Position numbers and translations under genes: made by a program
Notes under the pieces: model-generated
Databases searched by the model: none
Seen by the model: the letters and a program-made list of their open reading frames with translations, nothing else
Told to the model about the DNA's origin: nothing
Shown here: one piece after another, positions 43,392 to 53,430 of the stretch
Layout: each line of letters opens with the position of its first letter
Position numbering within the stretch: position 1 is the first letter of the stretch
Source: Rhodeus uyekii
Taxonomy: Eukaryota; Chordata; Actinopteri; Cypriniformes; Acheilognathidae
Assembly: GCA_037043235.1 (NCBI GenBank)
Contig: JAWRVZ010000180.1
Location: 1,256,102 to 1,320,101, forward strand
Length of the DNA stretch: 64,000 nucleotides
Direction of reading: 5' to 3'

Positions 43392-43683
43392 CTTCAGATG
43401 AGCCAGTTCAGTGCATCGGTATTAACGCTCAGTCTACGCGGTTTCTTGGTTTATGTGACAGTGAGCAATAGAGAATCCAGGTATTCGAGGAAGAACATAG
43501 TGTACCGTTTTTATGTCTCCTTCAATTCCTGCAAAGTAAAATCGAGGAGATGTGGAAGAGATCAAACTACAGTCTTCCTGTTATGCGCAAATCGTGCGAA
43601 GGAGGTTTCGAAGTTGAATCTGTCATGTCTGGCGACCAATAAAAATCTCCTGAACCCCAGCTGCGCAGTCAGTCGCAGCAGGA
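43392..43683. other. kcnk15: Region upstream of kcnk15
   Basis: Immediate 5' flank and probable 5' UTR/promoter of kcnk15. I found no distinct TATA box or other element that I can support. Confidence 0.35.
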
Positions 43684-43797
43684 CATGCTCGTGCACTGGT
43701 GTGTGAGTGGAGATGTTTCAATCCTGCACTGTTGTGTGTGTGAGTGGAGATGTTTCATTCCTGCACTGTTGTGTGTGTGTGTTGGAGATGTTTCATT
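43684..43797. repeat. Minisatellite (GAGATGTTTCATTCCTGCACTG units)
   Basis: Two to three tandem units of about 45 bp, each with GGAGATGTTTCA(T/A)TCCTGCACTG plus a short TG run. The array resumes at 45627 after a hAT insertion. Confidence 0.8.
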
Positions 43798-44299
43798 CAG
43801 GGCTGGCGCCACGGGGGGGCGTGAGGGGGCGACGCCCCCTCACCGGGACTCTCCCGCCCCCTCAGATCACCATGAATGTTAAAGTGATTTTAATGATAAA
43901 TAAAATATTTTATTTAAAAAAATTACATTTGCCAATTGCCCTTTCTTCCAGTTCCTATAGTCAATATTAATCTTAAATAGCAACATTTTAGTAAAAAAAA
44001 GTCTGTTAGGCAAAGTCGAATTTTGATTGGTCCTGTCGTTTGATTAGCGCGCTTCCCCACCCCCACTCTAACGTCACATTACATTTCTCGCGCACCAGAA
44101 CATACACAATTAATTACATTTTTGAAGCTACTAGGATGATCATTCCTCTTGTTTCACAATGGATATTTGAAAGTGGATTAAAAAGACACAGCCTACCACA
44201 ACACCTGCTGCTGCTACTTCAAGTTACTCAGCCCGTCCAAAAGCAAAGACTCACCGTCACTGTCCAGTGCACCAGAGGATCTCGGTAAAGACAAGCCAG

Positions 44300-44431
44300 T
44301 CCAGGTTCCAAAGAAACAGCAACATAAAAATGCCTGTCGGCGATCATTTTCGCAAAATTGGTACAATGATAGGGAATGGCTAGAATATTCGCAGCAAGGA
44401 GATTCGGCATTTTGTTTTCCTTGTCGTAAAT
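44300..44431 (+). pseudogene. hAT transposase N-terminal zinc-finger remnant
   Basis: Reads RSFSQNWYNDREWLEYSQQG, DSAFCFPCRK and a stop. This resembles the TTF-type zinc finger found at the start of hAT transposases and ZMYM-type proteins (W...WLEYS...AFCFPCR). The rest of the transposase is absent. Confidence 0.6.
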
Positions 44432-44607
44432 AAATGCTGTTTATGCGATCACTATTCTTCTGACATATTCTTACGTAATCTTATGTGATGTCCTGTTCAC
44501 TTTTCAACGTAATTGAAATTAAAAGGTAACATTAGCCTATAATATTTAAACTGAAACTAAAAACTTGTTTTAATGTCTACAAGTAGGCTAGGAGCGCGAC
44601 AAAAACA

Positions 44608-45208
44608 GGTGTTGTACCGAAATCTGACTCCCCGGACAAATCTAACTCCCCTATGCACGCGCATTAATAAGCGCTGCATTTAGATGAAACGCACTTTCTT
44701 GAACATATTCGCCTAAAAACCGATGTTTTCACACACAAACGTACACGGAAGTTTTGCGTATGCTTAAATAAGCGGAAAGTGAAATTATATTACATTTATA
44801 ATGGGTTTACCAGGGGGAGTCAGATTTTCACAGCAGAAAAATCTTTGAAAATCTTTCTTTCTGCACCTTTGAAAATCTCACTCCCCTCACTAACTCTGGT
44901 TTAAAAGCTCACAGACTCACCATATGATGAGATAATAAGATAAATATGGTGAGTCTTATTTTTCGGATGTAAAAATCTGACTCCCCATGTAAACCCATAG
45001 GCCTACTATAATTCATTATAAATGTAATATACTTTCATTTTCTGCTTATTTATTCAAGCGTACACAAAACTTCTGTGTACTTTCTAAGTGTTTGCGGTGT
45101 GAAAACATTGATTTGTAGACGAATATGCTCGATGCAGCGCGTATTAGGCTAATGCGCGCGCGTAGGGGAGTGAGATTTGTCCGGGGAGTCAGATTTCGGT
45201 ACAACACC
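44608..45208. repeat. Long palindrome (foldback element)
   Basis: Arms of about 230 bp (44608-44837 and 44971-45208) are reverse complements apart from scattered mismatches; outer ends GGTGTTGTACCG / CGGTACAACACC. The spacer of about 130 bp has its own small hairpin (GACTCACCATAT / ATATGGTGAGTC). No ORF. Likely a MITE/foldback transposon nested in the hAT relic. Confidence 0.88.
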
Positions 45209-45642
45209 GGTGCGCGATTCATGAGTGAAGCTCCGCTTTGCTTCGCTCATGCTCTGGTGAGGCTGTTTTGTGTGTTTTGCATTCTTATTTCCTGTCCCTG
45301 TGTAGGCTCTTTTATATTAGGCTATATGACTGCGTAAACAGCTCAGCAACCCTTTTATTTAAATGTTTAATTTAGGCCACACACAGTATATTGCATTATG
45401 ATTGCAAGAAGAATCAACATTGTGAAAAAAAGTGTGCAGTCAAATGTCCCGGTGTGTATGAAGCTTCAACGAGTGTTTTTATCAATATATTTGTTGTACT
45501 TTAGTGTTTTATAGACTCGATATTGTTTATTAAAATAAAAATAAAAAACACCCTGTTTATGTGATCACCGCCCCCTTTCAGTATTTCACACGCCCCCTCT
45601 TCAGGACTCGGCTGGCGCCGGCTCTGGTTTCATTCCTGCACT

Positions 45643-45847
<205 letters not shown>

Positions 45848-45861
45848 AGATGTTTCATTAG

Positions 45862-46426
45862 TGGAGTGGCATTAGATTGGTTCAAATCACACTTATCTGA
45901 CCGTTATCAGTTTGTAGCAGTAAATGAGGAGATGTCATATCGATCACGGGTTCAGTATGGAGTTCCTCAAGGTTCAGTACTAGGACCATTGCTTTTCACC
46001 CTGTACATGCTTCCTTTGGGTGCAATTATTAGGAAGCATGGCATTAGCTTTCACTGTTACGCTGATGATACTCAGCTCTATATTTCTTCTCATCCTGATG
46101 AAACGTACCAATTTCACTAAATTAACAGAATGCATAACTGATATAAAAAATTGGATGACTAATAACTTTCTACTGCTTAATTCTGAAAAAACAGAGATTC
46201 TAATTATTAGACCAAAAAGTTCTGCACGTAATAATCTAGACTACTGCCTAACACTCGATGGCTGCTCTGTCAAGTCTTCGTCATCAGTTAGAAATCTGGG
46301 TGTGCTCTTTGATACCAATCTTTCAATCCACGTCTCTAGCATATGTAAAATGTCATTCTTCCATCTTAAAAATATATCTAAATTGCGACATATGCTCTCA
46401 AAGAGAAATGTGGAAAAGTCAAGTCA
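45862..46426 (+). mobile_element. L2-type LINE reverse-transcriptase fragment, plus strand
   Basis: Reads SGVALDWFKSHLSDRYQFVA, YGVPQGSVLGPLLFTLYMLP, HCYADDTQLYISSHPDE (catalytic ADD), then after a frame change LTECITDIKNWMTNNFLLLN and KTEILIIRPK. Cut off at 46426 by an inverted L2 copy. Confidence 0.9.
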
Positions 46427-47687
46427 CTTTTACTTATATAGCGCTTTTTACAATACAGATTGTTCCAAAGCAGAAGCTTTACTGTGGTCACAGGAAAACA
46501 TTATAAACAAAGTTTGGTTGGCTGAAAGGCAGCCTTAAAAGAGCAGGCAAATGAATACAATTGATGAATATTAAGTGTTTAGTTTTGATTATTGATTGAT
46601 TTAATTTGACTGATTTGATTGATTGATAGTTTGATTATTATATTGATAACAATTCAAGTCCAATTCAGGTCAGATTGAGATTGGGACACAAAATATTAAA
46701 TCCAGTTCGGTCCGGTTGGAGATCTTTTCATGATCTACACAGAGGAGGGTTTAGTAGAGTCACGATCTCCGCAGACACTTCAGGGCAGTGCTGTGCTCGT
46801 GTCCAGGTGCAGGTCCTTCATCTGATCTGGATACGGCCCGGATCCGGCTGACCACGGTAACCTCGGAATAAACAGAGAACAATATCAGCGTAGATGCCAT
46901 TCTTCTTCTGATGTATCGAGTACATCAGATGTTATGAGAATGTTCCCGGTTCCGGCTGACCTAAATTATGCAGCCTAACAATCATTTTACATGATTTGGA
47001 TTAAAAATGTATGTATAATGTGTTATGTGTATGCCAGGTTGAAGAGATGTGTTTTTAGTCTACATTTAAACTGACAGAGTGTGTCTGCTTCCCGAACTGT
47101 ATTAGGAAGACTGTTCCAGAGTTTAGGAGCTAAATAGGAAAAGGATCGACCGCCAGCAGTTGACTTTGATATTCTAGGTATTATAAGCTGGTCAGTATTT
47201 TGGGATGGCAATAGACGTGAAGGACTATAATGTGTTAAGAGATCGCTCAAGTAATGGGGAGCTAAACCATTTAATGCTATTCGGTGTTTAATAGGAAGCC
47301 AGTGCAGGTTTGACAGAACTGGGCTAATATGCTCATACTTCCTGGTTCTAGTAAGAACTCGAGCTGCTGCATTTTGGACCAGCTGGAATTTGTTTATTAA
47401 GCGTGCAGGGCAACCACCTAGTAGAGCATTACAATAATCTAGCCTTGAACTCATGAACGCATGAACTAACTTTTCTGCATTTGTCTTTGAGAGCATATGT
47501 CGTAATTTAGATATATTTTTCGGATGGAAGAATGACGTTTAAAGATGCTAGAAACGTGGCTTTCAAATGAAAGATTGTTATCAAAGAGCACACCCAGGTT
47601 TCTAACTGACGACGAAGACTTGACAGAACAGCCATCGAGTGTTAGGCAGTAGTCTAGATTATTACGTGCAGAACTTTTTGGTCTAAC
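46427..47687 (-). mobile_element. L2-type LINE 3' part, minus strand
   Basis: Its 3' tail (AGTCAAGTCACTTTTACTTA) lies at the left. The C-terminal ORF on the minus strand (47023-47496) reads SRLDYCNALLGGCPARLINK and NLHWLPIKHRI. It is nearly the same as 36056-36517 but has a 9-codon gap after KHRI. It ends at E5 (47690). Confidence 0.9.
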
Positions 47688-47689
47688 TT

Positions 47690-47916
47690 ACACAAACTGT
47701 CAGGGCGAAGTCTTGTTTGCCTAGTGCACAATTCCGAGCAGTTTTCATAGTGCTGTCTGTTTTCCTGCCTGTTCCGATCTGTAGCCTGTATCTCGACCAC
47801 GACCTTGCCTGTTCCTTGTATTGCTGTTTGTTCCTGTTTTGACCGTGCCTGCATGACTACCCTGTGTTTCAATAAAGACACGCGTTTGGATCAATCCTGG
47901 TCTCTACTTCGTTACA
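47690..47916 (+). repeat. 5' LTR of E5 (R-U5 only)
   Basis: Starts within the LTR just before the predicted RNA 5' end and ends CTTCGTTACA. The U3 part is missing. Confidence 0.85.
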
Positions 47917-47917
47917 G

Positions 47918-47928
47918 AAGACTTCGCC
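47918..47928 (+). promoter_or_regulatory. E5 candidate self-priming primer-binding site
   Basis: AAGACTTCGCC lies one base after the LTR and is a perfect 11-nt complement of GGCGAAGTCTT at 47704-47714 (and at 48849-48859 in the 3' LTR). Same geometry as in E1. Confidence 0.65.
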
Positions 47929-48041
47929 ACAAGAGATCCAGCTGTCTTCCTGGACCTGCGTATATCCGACCAGGTGAAGTTGCTTAAAGGACAATTTTTT
48001 TTACAAATTTCTTTTATGATGGACTGCTGCATCACCCCCGC

Positions 48042-48454
48042 CATGGCCCAAAAGGCAGTAAAGTTGTTTTTTTTCTGTGGCAGCTGTGCGTGCCTGCAGG
48101 CTGCACAAGCCTTCTGCCTCAGAGCCCGCAACAACCCGTCAGTCTGCGCCAGAGCCCGCAACGACCCGTCAGCCGGCACCTGAGGTACCAGTTCCCACCC
48201 TATCCCACCCTCAATTATCTACCTCTATTTTGCCTGTGTCTAGAGACTTTCCTTATGCCGTCAATCGCTTCCCTGTGGAATATATGGTGCCATCATTGAC
48301 CTCATCCTCTATGCTGCCAGTCCTATGCCCTGCCAAGCTACCTGCCTTGCCTCCGCTGGATATCGTCAGTCCTACGCCATCACTGGAAGTACCCTGCCAG
48401 GAAGTGAAGCTGCAGGTCCTGCCGTCTCCAGCATCCAGCATCGTCGACAGTTAG
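48042..48454 (+). pseudogene. E5 Gag-like proline-rich remnant
   Basis: Starts with MAQKAVKLFFF, which corresponds to MAKRAVDLFFV in E1. A +1 frame gives SASEPATTRQ, SAPEPATTRQPAPEVPVPTL, matching the PEPxxTRQP units of E3, and a Pro/Leu-rich tail to a stop at 48452-48454. The capsid-like N-terminal part seen in E1 and E3 is absent, so E5 is internally deleted. Confidence 0.55.
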
Positions 48455-48818
48455 GGACCCCTTGACTCTGCCTCGGGCGATTGTCTCCTTGTCTACACCT
48501 TGGTCTCCAGAGCCAGCAGCGTCAAGCGGTCCCATCAGCTCTTCAGCTACGCCCCGGGTATGACCAGAGCTCCTAGACCCAGCCTTGCTTGTTCCAGCCT
48601 GGTATGTCCCCCGGGCACCACCCTGGAATCCTACACCTTTGGCACCCCCAGGGAGGGCCGCGGCGCTGTCTGTGTCCTCACGCCCGTGGCGCTCTTTGGG
48701 GGGGGGTTAGAGTATAAGCTCTCACACTTATACTGACCCACACACACTACATTTCCCATTTCCCACAATGCTGTTCAGAGGACTGATTTCTGCACCAGCT
48801 GTGCTGAATCACACAAAC

Positions 48819-48859
48819 TATAAAAGACTCACTCACAAAAACTGTCAGGGCGAAGTCTT
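48819..48859 (+). promoter_or_regulatory. E5 TATA box and predicted RNA 5' end
   Basis: TATAAAA starts at 48819 and GGCGAAGTCTT at 48849, exactly 30 nt apart, the same distance as in E1. Confidence 0.65.
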
Positions 48860-49060
48860 GTTTGCCTAGTGCACAATTCTGAGCGGTTTTCATAGTCCTG
48901 TCTGTTTTCCTGCCTGTTTCGATCTGTTGCCTGTATCTCGACCACGACATTGCCTGTTCCTTGTATTGCTGTTTATTCCTGTTTTGACCCTGCCTGCACG
49001 ACTACCCTGTGTTTCAATAAAGACACGCGTTTCGGATCAACCCTGGTCTCCACTTCATTA

Positions 49061-49386
49061 CAGGGGCGTAGCCAGAAATTTATTTTTGAGGGGGCCCAGC
49101 TTAAAATGAGGGGGCCTGAGCATAACGTAGTCGGCTGGAGTCGAACCTGCGCCGGGACACACCAATGGATCTCTAGTCCATCGCCTTAACCTCTCAGCCA
49201 AGACTGGTTGTGGTGCAATGCGCAGCACGCTATTCTTTGAATTTGAGGGTGCGTTGCGATCGTCTTGTGCGGCGGGCGATATGTGTTTTCACAGTCGCGA
49301 TTTTAAACAATTGAAAATCTGAGGGGGCCGGACATGTAAATGAGGGGGCCCAGGCCCACCCAGGCCCCCCCGTGGCTACGCCACTG
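49061..49386. mobile_element. Non-autonomous hAT element carrying a tRNA-Ser-like sequence
   Basis: Ends CAGGGGCGTAGCCAG and GTGGCTACGCCACTG are inverted, with a perfect 8-bp duplication CTTCATTA (49053-49060 and 49387-49394). 326 bp, no ORF. A related half-copy is at 41703-41873. Confidence 0.93.
49126..49207 (-). tRNA. tRNA-Ser(AGA)-like pseudogene inside a hAT element
   Basis: The minus strand reads TGGCTGAGAGGTTAAGGCGA, an anticodon arm ATGGA-CTAGAGA-TCCAT (anticodon AGA), a variable arm, then GCAGGTTCGACTCCAGCC (T arm with box B). The acceptor stem is only partly paired (about four of seven), so it is a pseudogene. The box A and box B sequences look intact. Confidence 0.75.
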
Positions 49387-49396
49387 CTTCATTACA

Positions 49397-49998
49397 ATTC
49401 CCATAACATCTGATGTACTCGATACATCAGAAGAAGAATGGCATCTACGCTGATATTGTTCTCTGTTTATTCCGAGGTTACCGTGGTCAGCCGGATCCGG
49501 GCCGTATCCAGATCAGATGAAGGACCTGCACCTGGATACGAGCACAGCACTGCCCTGAAGTGTCTGCGGAGACCGTGACTCTACTAAACCCTCCCCTGTG
49601 AAGATCATGAACTCATTTCCAACCGGACCAAATTGGACCTAATATTGGACTTGAAATGTTGTCAATATCATAATCATGCACTGTTTGGCTGTTGGCCAGA
49701 GGAGAACTGGTCCCCCGACTGAGCCTGGTTTCTCCCAAGGTTTATTCTCCATTCTGTTCTTCATTCATTACGTCACCTGCTGGAGTTTTGGTTCCTTGCC
49801 GCTGTTGCCTATGGCTTGCTCAGTTGGGGAAACTTAACACTTAATATTCATCAATTGTATTAATTAGCCTGCTCTTTTAAGGCTGCTGTTCAGCCAAACT
49901 AACTTTGTTTATATTATTATCCTGTGACCACTGTAAAGCTGCTTTGAAACAATCTGTATAGTAAAAAGCGCTATATAAGTAAAGGTGACTTGACTTGA
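49397..49998 (+). mobile_element. L2-type LINE 3' UTR and tail
   Basis: Same sequence as 36595-37127: GATGTACTCGATACATCAGA, GGATCCGGGCCGTATCCAGA, then the common tail and a GACTT repeat. Confidence 0.88.
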
Positions 49999-50042
49999 CT
50001 CGACATATTCACTTACCCTCACATATGAAGTGTGTCACATAT

Positions 50043-50433
50043 GAAGACCGTGACTCTACTAGACCCTCCTGTGTGAAGATCCTGAATCTCCGACCAGACC
50101 GAACTGGATTTATTATTTTGATCTGAATTGTGTTCAATATAATAATCATGCACTGTTTGGCTGTTGGCCAGATTGAGCCTGTTTTTTTCTCCATTCCGTT
50201 CTTCATTCATTCCGTCACTTGCAGGAGTTTTGGTTCCTTGCGGCTGTCTCCTCTGGCTTGCATAGTTGGGGACGTTTAACACTTAATATTCATCTTAATT
50301 TTATTGATTGTTCTGCTCTTTTAGAGCTGCTGCTCAGCCAAAACAAACTTTGTTTTTATTCTTTACATGTGATCACTGTAAAGCTGCTTTGAAACAATCT
50401 CTGTTTTAAAAAGTGCTATATAAGTAAAGGTCA
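50043..50433 (+). mobile_element. L2-type LINE 3' end, diverged copy
   Basis: Contains ACCGTGACTCTACTAGACCC, then the tail CACTGTAAAGCTGCTTTGAA and GTGCTATATAAGTAAAGGTC. Confidence 0.82.
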
Positions 50434-50884
50434 CAAATGAAACTATCTGATAAAACGATAACAAGCTAGAATATAAAAGTCTAATTGTCTGATTTTAAGT
50501 TTGTCAATCTATAGCATAAATATGAAGATATTATTTCAGCATGAAGAGTTAACAGTAACCTATTTAGGTGGATCTTTCACAGTAATGACACAACTGCTGG
50601 GATTCAAAGCTGTGACATCTTGCCAAATAAGAATGTAAGAATCATGAACAGACATACAAAATCAATAAATCGATCACATTTATTTCTATAGCACATTTAA
50701 AAACAACACATTTTGGCCAAAGTGCTCTACATACACCTAAAACGATGAGACCAAGTCCAGAACAAATTAAAAAATCATTGTAAATTAAATATTGTCAAAT
50801 GCAAGTGAGAATAAAAAGGTCTGTAAGTGAGATTCAAAAACTTGTGATGTACACGGTATAAAATGGAGAGGTTGGCTGTTCCAG
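50434..50884. other. Intergenic, LINE-like tail fragment only
   Basis: 50665-50740 looks like an inverted LINE tail (CATTTATTTCTATAGCACAT). Otherwise nothing recognised. Confidence 0.4.
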
Positions 50885-51093
50885 CCCGTTGGGCTTTTTA
50901 ATCCGGCCTGCCGAACTCGCCGAACTTATATTAAACTTTCTTCATTTTACATTTCCACGTGATGTCACTCTGTCAAGGCTGCAAGCGGCAGTGGTGCTGA
51001 AGCTTTGGTGGAGAGTAGGCGTCTGCCCCGGCCCCTCTGTCATTTTTGAGAAACCAATGCGGCACGCAAGACAAATAGTTTGCCCACCCCTGG
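50885..51093. mobile_element. Truncated hAT element (CAGGGGTGGGCAAACT group)
   Basis: Internal blocks (CCCGTTGGGCTTTTTAATCC, GCCGAACTCGCCGAAC) and the end AGTTTGCCCACCCCTG match 56969-57710 in inverted sense, with large deletions. Confidence 0.75.
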
Positions 51094-51264
51094 TCTTCAG
51101 CAATATAACTAGGTGCCAAGCCATTTATACCCTTAAAACAAATAGAAAAGTATTGTACAGAATTCTAAACCAATGGAAGCCAATGGAAGGATGTTAATAC
51201 AGGTGATATACTTGAATACTTCTTAGTTCCAATCAAAAGCAGAGAAAGGGAAGCATTGGAAACG

Positions 51265-51317
51265 TTTCGGGTTACGTATGTAACCCTGGTTCCCTGAAGG
51301 GGAACGAGATGCTGCGT
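51265..51317. repeat. Copy of the GTTCCCT/AGGGAACGAGA repeat terminus
   Basis: Reads GGTTACGTATGTAACCCTGG then TTCCCTGAAGGGGAACGAGA, like the arm at 18436-18482. Only one arm is present. Confidence 0.65.
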
Positions 51318-51389
51318 TAAAGGGGACATTTTATAGATTCATCTCTAGCAGCTAAGTGGGGTCTTCCTACTTTCTCTCTCCGACCTCCC

Positions 51390-52250
51390 TTGACAGCCCG
51401 CGCATTGACCCTGGTCAATGACATGATGAGAGACATGGTAAACAAGTTTGTCTTTGTGTACCTGGATGATATCTTTTGTATTTTATTTTATTTTTTCCGT
51501 TCTCTCCAGGTACACATCCAGCACATCAGACAGGTGTTGCAACGGCTGCTGGAGAATCAGCTGTATGTACAGGCTGAGAAGGGTTCGTTCCATGCTTGGT
51601 CTGTTCCGTTCTTGGGGTTTATAATGAGGGGGATTCGGGTAGACCCAGCCAAGTTAAAGACCGTTTCTGATTGTCTGACCCCTGACTTTCTTGGGTTTGG
51701 CTCCTCTTTATCGTAGATTTGTACAGAATTATAGCCAGATCGCTGCAGCCTTGACGGCGCTCCCCTCCACTGGGACTCCCTTTCTGTGGACCTCTCAAAG
51801 TCCACCGACTTTGAAAAGCTTAAGACTTGTTTTTCTTCTGCCCCTATTTTGTCTTTTCCTGATCCAGACTGGCAGTTCATAATGGAGGTGTATGCCTCAG
51901 AGGTCGGCGTAGGGGCGATCCCCAGCAGATGGCAAACTGCAACCTTCTGCCTATTACTCCCATCGCCTTTCCCCAGCAGAGCGCAATTTTGACGTAGTTA
52001 ACAGGGAGCTGTTGGTGGTTAAGTTGCCTCTGGAGGAGTGACGCCACTGGTTGGAGGGGGCTGCTGATCCCTTCTTGGTCTGGATGGATCACAAAAACCT
52101 TGAGTATATCTGTTCAGCCAAGAGATTAAATTCTAGCCAGGCTCGTTGGGCACTGTTCTTTCACTGTCAAGTCCTTCGTTCGCGGCTCCCGCATTCGTTT
52201 GCGGCCACGGCTCCAGTGTGTGATACACCTCTGGATTATCATTTTGTTTG
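51390..52250 (+). mobile_element. Sushi-type Ty3/gypsy RT-RNase H fragment
   Basis: Reads VNDMMRDMVNKFVFVYLDDI (RT catalytic YLDD), QHIRQVLQRLLENQLYVQAE, FLGFIMRGIRVDPAKL, then in other frames RRFVQNYSQIAAALTAL and the RNase H pieces VNRELLVVKLPLEEWRHWLE, FLVWMDHKNLEYICSAKRLN. Several frameshifts and no LTRs. The EEWRHWLEGA/HKNLEY signature is that of sushi-type chromoviruses, a plausible helper class for the gag-only elements. Confidence 0.85.
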
Positions 52251-52354
52251 TTTTCTGCACTATTATAATAAATTCACTAATTTGCACTTGAATCATTGGT
52301 TTCCCCGCTCCCCCTCCTCCCTCCTCTGGTCTCCTCCACTTCTGAAAGCTGAAG

Positions 52355-52615
52355 TGCATTACAGTAAATTGTCAAGTATTTTTATAGTTTAATTGTTAAA
52401 ATAGCATTTATATGAGATCTTAATGGTTATAATTTTAACTGTAATAGGGTCAAACCAAAAAAATATTTAAAAATGGGCATTTATGGTCATGTGGAACAAG
52501 TCAATTGATTTTCAGTGCATTCTTATGGGGAAAATTGTTTTGGTGTACGAGCATTTTGGTTTATGAGCTCACTCTTGGAACTAATTAAACTCGTAAACCG
52601 ATTGTGGCATGACGA
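52355..52615. mobile_element. Repeat shared with the kcnk15 intron, pogo/Tigger-like end
   Basis: 52359-52445 matches 41599-41700 (CAGTAAATTGTCAAGTATTT, TTTATATGAGATCTTAATGG). 52530-52600 has GGTGTACGAGCATTTTGGTT, the counterpart of 40690-40830. Confidence 0.45.
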
Positions 52616-52734
52616 AGGGAATCGCCCAAAAGATACAGGCGAGGCGATCGTGTGCGTCGCCTCACGACGTCACTTAAATGTTAGAAATTATTGCCAGACT
52701 ACGCCACCTTTAACACAGGTTCCATACCCAGTGG

Positions 52735-53430
52735 CGAATAAATTGTGGAGACACCGGTATAACAAAAATATAAGACTTTTATTGATTCAGAATCACTACT
52801 TTTATTGATTCAGAATCACTGAACCCGAAATAAAGAAACTTATAATTCACATTAAGGAGCTGCAGCCTAATTTCCAGGGAAGACCGGTCAATAAGTATTC
52901 TCCTAAACTTACACAGATACATAACAAAAAGACCCCAGTGCACACTGCAGACCACGGCAAAGAAGAATACCACCACCAAAAAGAGATCGTCCACCCTGAT
53001 CAGAAGGCCAGCAGCTCCTAAAAAGAAACACAACCACCACACACATACAATTATTACACAAATTACGATACATAACACAACAAAACACCCAAAAGGATAC
53101 ATTAAAACAAACATAAAAGCAATTAACGCTGCCAAAGTAATATTTTATACACAAAATAATAAGACACAAATCAAAGTAGGGAAATGCAGCTCCTTAAACA
53201 ACGTAACCGGAGCTGTGTGAGTCCAGTGAACATTATGCAGGAGCAAGACAGCAGTGTTGCCACTGCATTGATGTTGTTCACCCTCCAATCCTATGCAGGA
53301 GACATAGAATTAGTTTATGATCATCCGTGAAGACAATAACTGATCGTCTACTCACCAGATGGCCACGGGAACTGGAAACCTGAATGAACTGAACTCAGCC
53401 TTTATGCAACAGCCGCCGCCAGTATACTAC
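52735..53430 (-). other. Unassigned repeat-like unit with a hydrophobic minus-strand ORF
   Basis: The right end on the minus strand has a good splice-donor context (GGCCATCTG|GTGAGTAG at about 53355). The left end has a duplicated TTTTATTGATTCAGAATCAC (52776-52820), giving AATCAATAAAAG on the minus strand, a possible poly(A)-type tail. Between them an ORF (52779-53135, minus) encodes 118 residues rich in Val, Phe and Leu. I do not recognise the protein, and T-rich DNA can produce such an ORF by chance. Confidence 0.3.

Larger units (their letters stand above)
43798..45626. mobile_element. hAT transposon relic containing a palindrome
   Basis: Ends CAGGGCTGGCGCCAC and GGCGCCGGCTCTG are near-inverted, and 8-bp GTTTCATT lies on both sides (43790-43797 and 45627-45634). 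That octamer also belongs to the host minisatellite. The interior keeps a transposase-type zinc-finger remnant near 44300-44430 and a nested inverted-repeat element at 44608-45208. Confidence 0.8.
47690..49396 (+). mobile_element. Gag-only LTR element (E5), with nested hAT
   Basis: The 5' LTR is truncated at its left end (47690-47916). The 3' LTR is 48707-49396, interrupted by a hAT element at 49061-49386. The two LTR parts share over 220 bp, including CGATCTGT and CAATAAAGACACGCGTTT. A G-run at 48698-48706 is the polypurine tract. The internal region has a decayed Pro-rich coding sequence homologous to E3. As in E1, an 11-nt complement of the LTR follows the LTR end. It sits between an inverted L2 copy and a plus-strand L2 copy, so no target duplication can be checked. 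Confidence 0.85.
48707..49396 (+). repeat. 3' LTR of E5, interrupted by hAT
   Basis: Left end near TTAGAGTATAAGCTC; right end CTTCATTACA at 49387-49396 after the hAT. It carries TATAAAA at 48819-48825 and, 30 nt further, the predicted RNA 5' end GGCGAAGTCTT (48849-48859). Confidence 0.85.
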
